Shown in pieces: positions 1 to 8,235 of a DNA stretch of 10,739 nt. The notes beneath the pieces were generated by a model. It saw nothing but the letters and a program-made list of their open reading frames with translations, was not told the DNA's origin and did not search any database. The stretch's first letter is position 1. Every line of letters starts with the position of its first letter. A program made the position numbers and the translations under genes. The DNA is from an uncultured Bacteroides sp. (GTDB taxonomy: Bacteria > Bacteroidota > Bacteroidia > Bacteroidales > Bacteroidaceae). Location: the NCBI GenBank assembly GCA_900557355.1, contig USSR01000180.1, forward strand, positions 1 to 10,739. The letters run 5' to 3'.

Positions 1-556
1 GGACAGTAAAATCTTCCATGTAATTTACACCATCCAGAAAATTCAATTGATGTTCTTCGTATAGTTTTCGACTTACAAGTTTATTGCATAATGAGCCGTG
101 CAATTCCCCTTTTAATAGCATTTTCACACAATCTAAACTATTCGAATTGGCTGGTTGCTTTATATACAATTCTTTTTTCTCATAATTCACATAATAATCA
201 CATACAACAATATCTGCCCCACTTCTTTTTATTTCATTATACATATCCTCCAGCATATCAGGTTCAACCCAGTCATCACTATCAAAATGTGTAATATAGT
301 CACCAGTAGAATTCATTAAACCTATTTGTCTAACTGCTGCAACCCCTAAATTTTTTTCATTATTTATTAACTTAATATTTAAATGAGCGTATTGTACGAC
401 CAGCTTTTCAATCTTCAGTCTTGAATCATCAGTAGAACAATCATTTACGACTATATATTCAACATTCTCCGTTTTAGTTTGAGAAAACATTGACAGCAAG
501 GCACAGTCTATAAATTTTCCCACATTATAGACAGGTATTATTACAGATATATCCAT
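1..556 (-). CDS. GT2 family glycosyltransferase, partial (C-terminus beyond the window)
   Basis: Only the first 185 codons lie in the window, read leftward from the ATG at 556-554. Seen: the N-terminal GT-A fold signature 'SVIIPVYN' (residues 4-11), a 'VVNDCSTDDS' nucleotide-binding segment (about 36-45), the metal-binding DSDD at 92-95 followed by W, and an acidic 'MED' near 180-182 where GT2 enzymes of this type carry the catalytic-base region. Family knowledge: such enzymes transfer a sugar from a nucleotide-activated donor to a lipid-linked acceptor at the cytoplasmic face of the membrane. The donor and linkage cannot be read from the sequence. It starts 21 bp after the preceding GT2 gene stops and is the third GT2 in a row, consistent with sequential assembly of one polysaccharide repeat unit. 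Gene identity is clear; specificity is unknown. Confidence 0.93.
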   Translation of the reverse strand, partial: MDISVIIPVYNVGKFIDCALLSMFSQTKTENVEYIVVNDCSTDDSRLKIEKLVVQYAHLNIKLINNEKNLGVAAVRQIGLMNSTGDYITHFDSDDWVEPDMLEDMYNEIKRSGADIVVCDYYVNYEKKELYIKQPANSNSLDCVKMLLKGELHGSLCNKLVSRKLYEEHQLNFLDGVNYMEDFTV

Positions 557-577
557 TTTCTAGATTTCAAAAAACAT

Positions 578-1579
578 TTAGCATCCTATTGAAACATGAA
601 TTTTCAAGAAAATAGTTAGCATGTAATAAGGACTATTAAGTAATACATATTCAATATATGATTTTATCCCACGAGGAATATCCAAGTCCATTTTTTTAGC
701 TAATACTTTACATTTTATTATCAACTTTTTTTGTTCTTGAGCGTTCAATTTCTTATTTTTAACAACATGGTATACAAATCCATATAAAACAGAAATAAAA
801 TAATTATTAACGACACGTCTGTTATTTAAAATAATTTTATTCTCTTTTATTAGATTATAATTCTGTAAAATAACAGATAAATAATCCAGATAATTTCGAT
901 ATTTCTTATTTCCTGTAATTGAACATTCATTAATATAATAGCTATATACTTTTTCCGATATTATTACCATTGTAGAAGCAAATACTGCTAGGCGAAAAGA
1001 AAAAAGTTCATCTTCATGTAAAAGTCCTTCCCCAAACCACATGTTCTTTTCAATAAAAAAAGAACGGCTTATCATTTTTCCACATGCCATTACATACCAC
1101 TGGCAATCTAAATAACTAATCAGTATATCTTCTTTTGAGTTATATACTTTTTCTTGCAATGTAGGAACTTTAAAGGAAGTAGTATTGCCTATTAGATCAA
1201 AACCACCAACCAAAAAATCAACATTCCCATATTTTTGAAGATATACTTCGAAAATACTCACAACATCAGCAGAATATAATTTATCATCGCTGTCCAAAAA
1301 AAACAAATAATCTCCTGTAGCAGCTTTCACTCCACTATTACGTGCTGCCGACAATCCTCTATTTAATTCGTGAGTAATTATCTTAAATCTAATTGAGCCT
1401 GTATAATTCTTTAAAATAGATTCAACAATATCCATTGATTTATCAGGAGTCGCATCATTCACAATGATACATTCTATATTTTCATAAGTCTGATTACAAA
1501 CAGATAACAAACAACCCTCTATCCAATTTTCAACTTTATAAACCGGAATTATAATAGAAACCAATACTTGTTTTTTCAT
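578..1579 (-). CDS. GT2 family glycosyltransferase (333 aa)
   Basis: A complete 333-residue glycosyltransferase. Seen: N-terminal 'VSIIIPVYK' (7-15), 'IVNDATPDKS' (39-48), 'NRGLSAARNSG' (73-83, the usual GT2 loop before the donor site), and the DSDD metal-binding motif at 96-99. A 'HEDE' acidic cluster lies in the second half, where the catalytic base is expected. The C-terminal third is basic and hydrophobic ('YYMLTIFLKIHVSIGC'), suggesting peripheral membrane attachment; that is an inference. The start codon overlaps the stop of the upstream GT2 gene by 4 bases (ATGA), which indicates translational coupling. Known role of the family: inverting transfer of a sugar from UDP- or GDP-activated donors during capsule or O-antigen repeat assembly. 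Donor, acceptor and linkage cannot be assigned. Confidence 0.93.
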   Translation of the reverse strand: MKKQVLVSIIIPVYKVENWIEGCLLSVCNQTYENIECIIVNDATPDKSMDIVESILKNYTGSIRFKIITHELNRGLSAARNSGVKAATGDYLFFLDSDDKLYSADVVSIFEVYLQKYGNVDFLVGGFDLIGNTTSFKVPTLQEKVYNSKEDILISYLDCQWYVMACGKMISRSFFIEKNMWFGEGLLHEDELFSFRLAVFASTMVIISEKVYSYYINECSITGNKKYRNYLDYLSVILQNYNLIKENKIILNNRRVVNNYFISVLYGFVYHVVKNKKLNAQEQKKLIIKCKVLAKKMDLDIPRGIKSYIEYVLLNSPYYMLTIFLKIHVSIGC

Positions 1580-2460
1580 TTCACTACAGATTTATATCCT
1601 CCACAGATACACAACAATAATATTTTTATCATACTTTTTAATGATAAGGAATGATATGAAATACCAAACAACGGAAACGATTTCCAAAAGTTTATAAGTA
1701 AATCATCTCTTTTTAAACATAACCTCCAATAATAAGTAGATATAAAAAAATAAGTCAGCGTCCAATGCACTTGTTTCAGAACAAGCAATTTTTTTATCAT
1801 TAGTTCGTCATTTTTTTCTTTTTGCAGAAGAGTAGTCATTATAGAATCAGAATTCGCATCGTTATAGTGATACATCCCCACTGACGAAGAAATATAATAA
1901 CTACTCACATTGCAATATACAGCCAACAAAAATATAACATCCTCACCAACAGAAATTTCTAAAGGAAACCTGACATCACCAATCACCTCTTTTTTATATA
2001 ATTTGCCCCAAATTTCATACGTAAAATTATCACAAATAAAATGAATGAGATGCCGTTTCTTTGTGCAGTAAATATCCTCTTCATAATATTTCAAATTACT
2101 TCCTCCATCCCTCGGTATCTGTACAATATCATTCGCCTTACTATGAATACATACTTCAAAAGTATCTTCATCTATCCAATCGTCACTATCACAGAAGAAA
2201 ATTAAATCCCCACTCGCATTATCAAGTCCACAGTTACGAGCGGAACTTACTCCACCGTTTTTTTTATGAAACACCCTAACCCTATTATCAATAGAAGCAT
2301 AATCATCACATATTATGCCTGAATTATCCGGACTTCCATCATCAATCAAAAGCAACTCTATATTATGATAAGATTGTCCTAGAATACTTTCAACACATCG
2401 AGATAAGAATCCTTCTGCCTTATACACAGGAACTATAACGGATATCTTTGGATTATACAT
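1576..2460 (-). CDS. GT2 family glycosyltransferase (294 aa)
   Basis: A complete, fairly short GT2 enzyme. Seen: 'ISVIVPVYK' at 6-14, 'LIDDGSPDNSG' at 38-48, 'NGGVSSARNCGL' at 68-79, and DSDD at 91-94 followed by 'WID'. A 'VGEDVIFL' segment at about 171-178 holds the Glu-Asp pair typical of the catalytic-base region of bacterial polysaccharide GT2 proteins. The C-terminus is hydrophobic and ends in basic residues ('KILLLCICGGYKSVVK'), likely membrane associated (inference). Its start lies 8 bases inside the end of the pyruvyl transferase gene and its stop overlaps the next GT2 start by 4 bases, so three consecutive genes are translationally linked. Expected role: one glycosyl transfer step in repeat-unit assembly. 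Substrates are not predictable from this sequence. Confidence 0.93.
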   Translation of the reverse strand: MYNPKISVIVPVYKAEGFLSRCVESILGQSYHNIELLLIDDGSPDNSGIICDDYASIDNRVRVFHKKNGGVSSARNCGLDNASGDLIFFCDSDDWIDEDTFEVCIHSKANDIVQIPRDGGSNLKYYEEDIYCTKKRHLIHFICDNFTYEIWGKLYKKEVIGDVRFPLEISVGEDVIFLLAVYCNVSSYYISSSVGMYHYNDANSDSIMTTLLQKEKNDELMIKKLLVLKQVHWTLTYFFISTYYWRLCLKRDDLLINFWKSFPLFGISYHSLSLKSMIKILLLCICGGYKSVVK

Positions 2461-3571
2461 ACAATGCTTTAATTAACAAGTTCATAGAATATTCTTTCTG
2501 TCGATGGAGTATAGCATTCACATTACCCCAATCAATATTATCCATAATACTGTCATAATATTCATCTAAAGAATAAATCAATTGCTTTTCCAAACCAAAC
2601 AATTTTAAAAGGGAAAGAAATCTCGCCTGTCCCCTCTCCTTATTAACATAAACAACGAACGGTCTATTGAAAAGAATAGAGAATACGCATGCATGAAAAG
2701 AATCTGTCACAACAAATTCCGCATCATAAAAGCCTCGAATAAACTGTTCTACCGGTGGTTGTATACATTCTTCAGACAAATTTTCTGCCCATTCTGCTTT
2801 TGAATTTACTGCAAAAGGTTGTAGAGAATGCTGGAATGCTATTTTATCCACTAGCTGCTGTTTCTCATCTGTGTTATCTAAAATATGACACAACAAATTT
2901 CCTGGACTTTTAAGGATCTTAATATCATTAAAGAAAGTAACGTAATCCTCCAATTCTAGTAACATCGTAGGATCCAACACTTGACAAGCATTAATTCCCA
3001 GAAATTGAGAACAAAATTCCACACCAGAATCTTCACGAACTGTAACAGTATCAAAATGTTTCAGTAAAGCAGCACAAATCTGCGTTTGGCTAATAGTATA
3101 TTCCCAATCATCCGTCCCAAAAGATGCAGCATACGATATCTTTTTTATATTCCATCCAACAGCAAAATCCAAGAAAGCATGTGCAATTTCCGGATAGTAT
3201 AAAGGACGCCAAATTTGGTCACTGCCAACAATAATAGCATCAAAATCAGTAGCCTGCAATTTCTTTAAATCACGCACAAAAAACGAATTGATATACTTTT
3301 TTGTAAAAGGTCGTATATGCTGCCAAGCAATTTTACGAATTTGCTTTTTATGCAATTCATAAAACACATCGATTTTTTCTCTTTTAATTACCTTTTTAAA
3401 CAAACGGTAAGCATAGACCAAAGGCATTTGATAACAGGGATGTCTATTAAGTTTTTCTTCAATAATCCATACTTGATGCCCCATTCTTTCCAATACAGTT
3501 TGTAAAGCATAAGCTTGAAGAATACCACCATAATTTACATGGAGCGGGAGAGTTAATATGCCTATTTTCAT
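2453..3571 (-). CDS. polysaccharide pyruvyl transferase family protein
   Basis: 372 residues, matching the polysaccharide pyruvyl transferase family (PF04230; CsaB/WcaK-like) by pattern. Seen: the N-terminal 'GGILQAYALQTVL' (15-27), 'IVGSDQIWRP' (114-123), 'ISYAASFG' (145-152), 'VTVREDSG' (176-183), 'VLDPTMLL' (198-205), and the C-terminal 'VVTDSFHACVFSILFNRPF' (287-305), the conserved nucleotide-sugar-like fold segment of this family. Known function in characterised members: transfer of pyruvate from phosphoenolpyruvate to a sugar as a ketal, giving the glycan a negative charge. Some members do other chemistry, so pyruvylation here is an inference. An 87-bp gap separates it from the upstream TPP enzyme gene, the longest in the operon, while it overlaps the downstream GT2 by 8 bases. 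A secondary start signal in that gap is possible, but no clear promoter was found. Confidence 0.9.
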   Translation of the reverse strand: MKIGILTLPLHVNYGGILQAYALQTVLERMGHQVWIIEEKLNRHPCYQMPLVYAYRLFKKVIKREKIDVFYELHKKQIRKIAWQHIRPFTKKYINSFFVRDLKKLQATDFDAIIVGSDQIWRPLYYPEIAHAFLDFAVGWNIKKISYAASFGTDDWEYTISQTQICAALLKHFDTVTVREDSGVEFCSQFLGINACQVLDPTMLLELEDYVTFFNDIKILKSPGNLLCHILDNTDEKQQLVDKIAFQHSLQPFAVNSKAEWAENLSEECIQPPVEQFIRGFYDAEFVVTDSFHACVFSILFNRPFVVYVNKERGQARFLSLLKLFGLEKQLIYSLDEYYDSIMDNIDWGNVNAILHRQKEYSMNLLIKALYV

Positions 3572-3658
3572 TTATTAACCTTTATTTTACTAGAATTTAG
3601 ACTAATGTCAATGCAGAAAAAACTAAAGTTCTCTTTCCACATCATAACGCCCTATATC

Positions 3659-5422
3659 TTAACAATATTTCCTAACAATCGATATTACAGATTTTGGAAC
3701 AACTTTTTTAATAGCCTGCTTGAGTGAAGAATTTAAATTATCAATCAATGTATTCATCAATCTAAGAGCATTACTTTCGTCTTCACTATTAGTAAAAACC
3801 TCAAATAATATTGGTTTATCTGTAATTGATGGGATTAGAAACCTATCTATGTTATCTAAATATTCTTCTTTAGTGGATGCTTGCAAATATTCATAACCCA
3901 GATCTTCGGCATAATGGCGAATTAATACATGAGATTTATTACCATAATGACCAGCAGCAGCCATAAAACGATCCGCTTCATCTCCAAATCGGGCAGCAAG
4001 GTGATTGTAATTACGGAATTCAGTACCTTTGCCATTATTAACCAGCAAAATACGAATGTTGTTACTTATATGACGATTGCCAACTACATTTAAGTCATAA
4101 AAAAAAGCCAAGTCCCCAATAACGAGGTAATGAAGTTTATTCTGATATGCTATCGCACCACCAATCATAGAGGACATACAGCCATCAATACCAAATCCTC
4201 CTGTATTTACAAAACTGCGACTTTGCACCGATTCCGGTAATTCAAACATTCCCCACGCACGTAAAGAGTTTAATATACTTAAATGGAAATAACAACCTTC
4301 CGGCAAACGGTGAACAGTTTGCCGAGCAATCCATAAATTAGAGAAAGGAAGCTCACCTATGGCTGAATGAAGCTTTTCATAATCCGAATGACACGACATA
4401 AGCCACATTTCTCCCTCCTTTTGCTGCAAACTACGATTGCCAGCCACTTCGGCATAATGGCTGAAGAACAATTCTTCGGGCATTTCAAAGACATTACAGA
4501 GCTTACGGTACAAATCACGAAGTTCACCATCTTCATTTACTCTCCACACTTCCTTTGTATTTCCTACAGCCTCATTTCCATAACCTGTCACCTCACCAAT
4601 ATGTATCAGCACATCATTTCTATAAGAATCTTTTTTAAATGCTTCTTGCTGATTAACAATCGAATTGTAAACACGATACTTACCTACATAATTGCTAGCA
4701 TGCTCACAAAACACAACAGCTCCATAAGCAGCACAAAAACGATTCACTGCATTCGTAAGAGCTACAGACCAAGGTAAATGGTTGCCAACTACGATAGCAA
4801 TACGCCCTTCAGGCAAAACAGGCAACTCATCATACGGCATATAACGATGAATACAGCGAGCTACTGGTAACTCTTTTACTGAAAAGTCCGGATTATAGTT
4901 AGTTGAAAGATTTATGTGGACAGGACCGCCACCACGATGCCTAAGAGCGAGTACAGCTCTATTCAACCGGATAGTCGCATCCCAAATGTCATTTTCGTCA
5001 CGAGGCACAGCTACGTGTTCACTATGTACACAAATATCCCTCTGTTGTTGCGAACGATCCATCATCTGTGGTATCATATGCCCGATACGATTCTCATTCT
5101 GAGTAGAGGTAACCGCAAGTATAGGCAGTTTACGATAATATGCTTCTGTCAGACCAGAAATATAATTACGTGAGGCTGTAGCACCTGTACAGGACAATAC
5201 TATAACCTCTCCTGTCTCTTCTGCCATACCTACAGCAAGATAGGCGGCGGAACGTTCATCAACAGATGAAAAAACCTGAAAAAAAGGATCATTCATCACA
5301 CTGGCTACAAATGTAATATTTGTTGTACCCGGAGAAGCTATCACCTTACGAATACCATGCTGCTTTAGTAAAGATATTAAAATTTGCTGTCCACGCTCTA
5401 CGGTGTAATACTTTGCTTCCAT
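3659..5422 (-). CDS. MenD-like thiamine diphosphate-dependent enzyme of the polysaccharide operon
   Basis: 587 residues with the complete three-domain layout of TPP enzymes. Seen: an N-terminal PYR domain with the catalytic glutamate in 'SVDERSAAYLAVGMA' (Glu56); a middle domain with 'IAIVVGNHLPW' (208-218); and a C-terminal PP domain with the TPP/Mg motif beginning 'GDLAFFYDLN' (436-445) and closing at 'VNNGKG' (461-466). 'GFGIDGCMSS' (409-418) closely resembles the MenD 'GxSGIDGxxST' signature, so MenD (SEPHCHC synthase) is the nearest well-known relative I recognise. However, MenD's 'PGSRS' is 'PGTTN' here (31-35) and the arginine before the GIDG block is Thr408, so the residues expected to hold isochorismate are missing. 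The C-terminus ends in a basic amphipathic tail. It begins one base after the SDR gene stops, so the two probably act together on an unusual sugar or side group. The reaction is unknown. Confidence 0.88.
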   Translation of the reverse strand: MEAKYYTVERGQQILISLLKQHGIRKVIASPGTTNITFVASVMNDPFFQVFSSVDERSAAYLAVGMAEETGEVIVLSCTGATASRNYISGLTEAYYRKLPILAVTSTQNENRIGHMIPQMMDRSQQQRDICVHSEHVAVPRDENDIWDATIRLNRAVLALRHRGGGPVHINLSTNYNPDFSVKELPVARCIHRYMPYDELPVLPEGRIAIVVGNHLPWSVALTNAVNRFCAAYGAVVFCEHASNYVGKYRVYNSIVNQQEAFKKDSYRNDVLIHIGEVTGYGNEAVGNTKEVWRVNEDGELRDLYRKLCNVFEMPEELFFSHYAEVAGNRSLQQKEGEMWLMSCHSDYEKLHSAIGELPFSNLWIARQTVHRLPEGCYFHLSILNSLRAWGMFELPESVQSRSFVNTGGFGIDGCMSSMIGGAIAYQNKLHYLVIGDLAFFYDLNVVGNRHISNNIRILLVNNGKGTEFRNYNHLAARFGDEADRFMAAAGHYGNKSHVLIRHYAEDLGYEYLQASTKEEYLDNIDRFLIPSITDKPILFEVFTNSEDESNALRLMNTLIDNLNSSLKQAIKKVVPKSVISIVRKYC

Positions 5423-5423
5423 A

Positions 5424-6494
5424 TTAATATAATTTCTTAATAGGATAAATGAATCGGAAAATTATATATTTTACCCATGTCTTTAAATGAGGAAAATCTG
5501 AAGGATAGGCTAATTCACCAGTCAATCTATCTTTTAATGCTTCACGACGTACAACAATACTAATAAATTCAGGATGCTTGATAAATTCACGCAAACAAAA
5601 TGCGAGTCCATCCTTAGTTGGCAAAAACTTGCTCACATCAATAAAAGCCGCAATTTTATTATTATCAAAACAGCGATTATAATAACGATCTACTCGTACT
5701 TGCCATTGCGATACTTTGTCATGCAGATTAATACATTTATCAGTATAATACACTTTTGGACAATATCCCATCGTTTCTTCTAACACAGACAAATAGGTAT
5801 TCAGTAACTCACTCCACTTATACGACTCGGATGCAGTAATATGAAAGCTCTCACCCAACGCCTCCTTTTTTCCAATAATAGCGGCAATACCTTCTGACAC
5901 ATTCAATCCATAAGTTAGTGTAGTATATTTATCAACAATATCTTTTGAAAAGACAATAGTACGACCATGCAAAGCTCTCCACAACCAGGCTTCTTTTTCC
6001 ATTACACCCAATTGAAGACGCATTTCGCTGAACGTGATATAAGGACGAATAATTGTATAATTGTTCCGTCCAGACAGATACAAAAGATTTTCCTGACGGG
6101 CCTTAGCCAAAGCATATTCATCTGTTTTCAAGTATTCTGTAATTGTACAATTCTCCAATAAACGAGGAGAATCCTCAGAAATCAATGGAGAATCTGCATA
6201 TATACGTGAAGAACTTAAATAAATATATTGTTTGCAAGCATCAAGCATCTTGATATAGCGTAGCTTAAACTCCTCTGTATTATAAACCATAAAGTCTACA
6301 ATCACATCAAAGCATAAACTAAACAACGATTCAACAAAATCAAGCTCATGTGCATTACCTTGTATATACATTATATTTGGCTCACTCTTATGTATTTTCC
6401 TTGAAGTAACAGTTATATCCCACCCTTTTAGAGCCAATATATGGGCTAAATGTTCACCCATTGCACCAGTACCTCCCAGTAATAATATTTTCAT
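5424..6494 (-). CDS. NAD-dependent epimerase/dehydratase-like extended SDR
   Basis: 356 residues with a Rossmann fold of the extended short-chain dehydrogenase type. Seen: the dinucleotide-binding 'GGTGAMG' at 7-13, a serine cluster 'YLSSSRIYAD' (92-101), and the catalytic Tyr127-Lys131 pair in 'DEYALAK'. 'IIRPYITFSEM' (148-158) follows, the strand that precedes the substrate loop in nucleotide-sugar epimerases and reductases. The last 20 residues are hydrophobic and basic ('YIIFRFIYPIKKLY'), suggesting a membrane-associating tail (inference). Family members oxidise, reduce, epimerise or dehydrate nucleotide sugars with NAD(P); which applies here cannot be told. It lies 9 bp downstream of wzx and 1 bp upstream of the TPP enzyme gene. 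The tight pairing with a carbon-carbon lyase/ligase type enzyme suggests a two-step modification, for example TPP chemistry plus reduction or epimerisation. Confidence 0.88.
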   Translation of the reverse strand: MKILLLGGTGAMGEHLAHILALKGWDITVTSRKIHKSEPNIMYIQGNAHELDFVESLFSLCFDVIVDFMVYNTEEFKLRYIKMLDACKQYIYLSSSRIYADSPLISEDSPRLLENCTITEYLKTDEYALAKARQENLLYLSGRNNYTIIRPYITFSEMRLQLGVMEKEAWLWRALHGRTIVFSKDIVDKYTTLTYGLNVSEGIAAIIGKKEALGESFHITASESYKWSELLNTYLSVLEETMGYCPKVYYTDKCINLHDKVSQWQVRVDRYYNRCFDNNKIAAFIDVSKFLPTKDGLAFCLREFIKHPEFISIVVRREALKDRLTGELAYPSDFPHLKTWVKYIIFRFIYPIKKLY

Positions 6495-6503
6495 AAAGCA
6501 GTA

Positions 6504-8048
6504 TTAAATCGTTATATGCAGTTTATTCACCATAATGTTTTTTACTTTTGACATAAAGAAAGCTCGTTCATATTTATCAAATCCAATAAAATAAAAACAA
6601 ACTATAGACCAACAGGAACTTAACAAACCAACCAACACTAAACGAATAAACGAGGGAGTCATTAGATATACAAGTATTCCTGGTAATATGAAACAGAGTA
6701 CAGAACAAATACCCATCCTGCCGAAAACTGAAGTCACAAAATAACGTATAGGAAAATTCATCAACCTTTTTAAGGTAGAAAGCCGAATGAAATTCATAGA
6801 AAAATATAATATTGTATAGATAATATAGGTGATATAGGCAGGGCATCCTAACTCATAAGCAATCCACGTTAAAGGAAACACAAGACAACCTACAGAAGTT
6901 ATCACCACTTGATATCTACGAATCTTCCCCGTGGCCTGAATAGTCGTATAAAGTGAATTTCCTATTACTGTAGCCAAGGAAGAGAACACTACTAATCTCA
7001 CAAATATGACAGTATCTTTAGGGACTTCCTTCAACCAAATTCCTAAAATAGTTTCTGCTTCCAATACAATGGGAACAATAAAGAAGTACATAATAAAAAA
7101 TGAAAATTTAGTACCTCTGCATACTAATTTAAATAAATAATTATACTCTTTACTCGCATAAGATTTAGTGATTTGCGGATTCAGTGCCGTCATAAAGTTA
7201 TTTACAAATTGATTTATCGCACTATCTACCTGCACCGCAATAGCCCTTGCTGTATTAGTAGTTACACCAAAGAAAATATTGATAAGCATATTTACTCCTT
7301 GAGTATTCAGTATATAGGCCGTATTTCCGAACATATTCCATCCGGCAAAACCACCCATTTCTTTAAATAGAGATTTATCTAAAATAAAGCGATATTTTGC
7401 TTCTTCAAAATGCCGACTACAATATGTACTGTAAATTGCAAATAATAAAAGTGATACTAAAAATACAAGAATGGCATAAACCATCAATTTATCGGAATCT
7501 GACATATAAATAAGATAAGCAACTAACAGCTTCAATGCAACTTCCAATATACTAATATACGCAAAAACTGTCATTCTCTCATGAGCTATAATCGTAGCAT
7601 TATAGGGAATGTTAATGAAGTTCACCACAAAAGTAGCTATAGAACATTGGAGGACAAAATTAGCTGCCGGCATTCGATCGATAGGAATATTCATTTTCTC
7701 ATTCAAAAACCATACACCTATTATCTCACATGCCACTAATACAACTAATGACATTATTATCTGTATATTGACCGATGTACTGAATATAGTTTTGAGTCTT
7801 TCTATATTTTTTGTACCTAATTCATAGGTAATAAAACGGGATATAGCTCCAGACAAAGAACCAGATAAAACAGAAAACATAAAGACTAATCCACCTACCA
7901 CATTATAAATACCATAGTTTGCTTCACCTAATGCATCAAGTACCACACGACTGGTAAAAAGTGACACGACCATGATAATAATCATGCGAAAGTAAAGGAA
8001 TAATGTATTTTTTGCTATTCTTTTGTTATTAGATGATGTATCGATCAT
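6504..8048 (-). CDS. wzx: Wzx-type oligosaccharide flippase (MOP superfamily)
   Basis: 514 residues, almost wholly hydrophobic, with roughly 12-14 predicted membrane segments; the first ones fall near residues 15-37, 45-65, 93-115, 127-150 and 185-207. The N-terminus 'RIAKNTLFLYFRMIIIM' followed by 'VLDALGEANYGIYNVVGG' is typical of Bacteroidales polysaccharide flippases (RfbX/Wzx group of the MOP exporters). Known role: flipping undecaprenyl-diphosphate-linked repeat units across the inner membrane before polymerisation. It is the first polysaccharide gene in the operon; upstream (8049-8706) I see none of the UpxY/UpxZ antitermination genes that commonly lead Bacteroides capsule operons. The ATG at 8048-8046 is chosen because the protein starts correctly there. 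Low GC relative to the VirE gene to the right is obvious by eye. The substrate is not predictable. Confidence 0.92.
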   Translation of the reverse strand: MIDTSSNNKRIAKNTLFLYFRMIIIMVVSLFTSRVVLDALGEANYGIYNVVGGLVFMFSVLSGSLSGAISRFITYELGTKNIERLKTIFSTSVNIQIIMSLVVLVACEIIGVWFLNEKMNIPIDRMPAANFVLQCSIATFVVNFINIPYNATIIAHERMTVFAYISILEVALKLLVAYLIYMSDSDKLMVYAILVFLVSLLLFAIYSTYCSRHFEEAKYRFILDKSLFKEMGGFAGWNMFGNTAYILNTQGVNMLINIFFGVTTNTARAIAVQVDSAINQFVNNFMTALNPQITKSYASKEYNYLFKLVCRGTKFSFFIMYFFIVPIVLEAETILGIWLKEVPKDTVIFVRLVVFSSLATVIGNSLYTTIQATGKIRRYQVVITSVGCLVFPLTWIAYELGCPAYITYIIYTILYFSMNFIRLSTLKRLMNFPIRYFVTSVFGRMGICSVLCFILPGILVYLMTPSFIRLVLVGLLSSCWSIVCFYFIGFDKYERAFFMSKVKNIMVNKLHITI

Positions 8049-8117
8049 AAAACAAAATTCCGTAAGTACCCAATAAGAACATTATGACACCTCCGCCACC
8101 CATCTTTACAACTTTTA

Positions 8118-8150
8118 CACGTATACGAGAAATTAACATTCATATACAAA
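8118..8150 (-). promoter_or_regulatory. weak candidate promoter for the polysaccharide operon
   Basis: On the minus strand, TTTG at 8150-8147 is followed after 21 bases by TATACGTG at 8125-8118. The Bacteroides sigma factor prefers a -33 TTTG and a -7 TAnnTTTG separated by about 19-21 bases. The -7 element here matches 4 of 6 defined positions. It would place transcription start about 60 bases before the wzx ATG, a sensible position. The match is degenerate and could be chance. Confidence 0.25.
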
Positions 8151-8200
8151 TACCCTGTATACCTATTACCTACATCCCCTATCCGGAAAGTCAGAAAGCC

Positions 8201-8216
8201 AGGTGTCAAAGGTGTC
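8201..8216. repeat. direct repeat AGGTGTC x2, 9-base period
   Basis: AGGTGTC occurs at 8201-8207 and again at 8210-8216. A third copy in inverse orientation lies in TGACACCT at 8085-8092. It sits between the HTH-like gene and wzx, so it could be a protein binding site on DNA, but nothing else supports this. Confidence 0.3.
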
Positions 8217-8235
8217 CACATACCCATTACGGAGT

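Larger units (their letters stand above)
8059..8233. repeat. short nested inverted repeats flanking the candidate promoter
   Basis: TCCGTAA at 8059-8065 is the exact reverse complement of TTACGGA at 8227-8233. TGACACCT at 8085-8092 is the exact reverse complement of AGGTGTCA at 8201-8208. The gaps between outer and inner repeat are nearly equal on the two sides (19 and 18 bases), and the 108-base core holds the candidate promoter. Each repeat is short and the spacers between them do not match, so this may be chance or a decayed structure. Confidence 0.3.

Noticed and set aside
4367..5173. Plus-strand frames opposite the TPP enzyme gene
   Set aside because: The minus-strand frame has full domain motifs; the opposite frames have no recognisable features.
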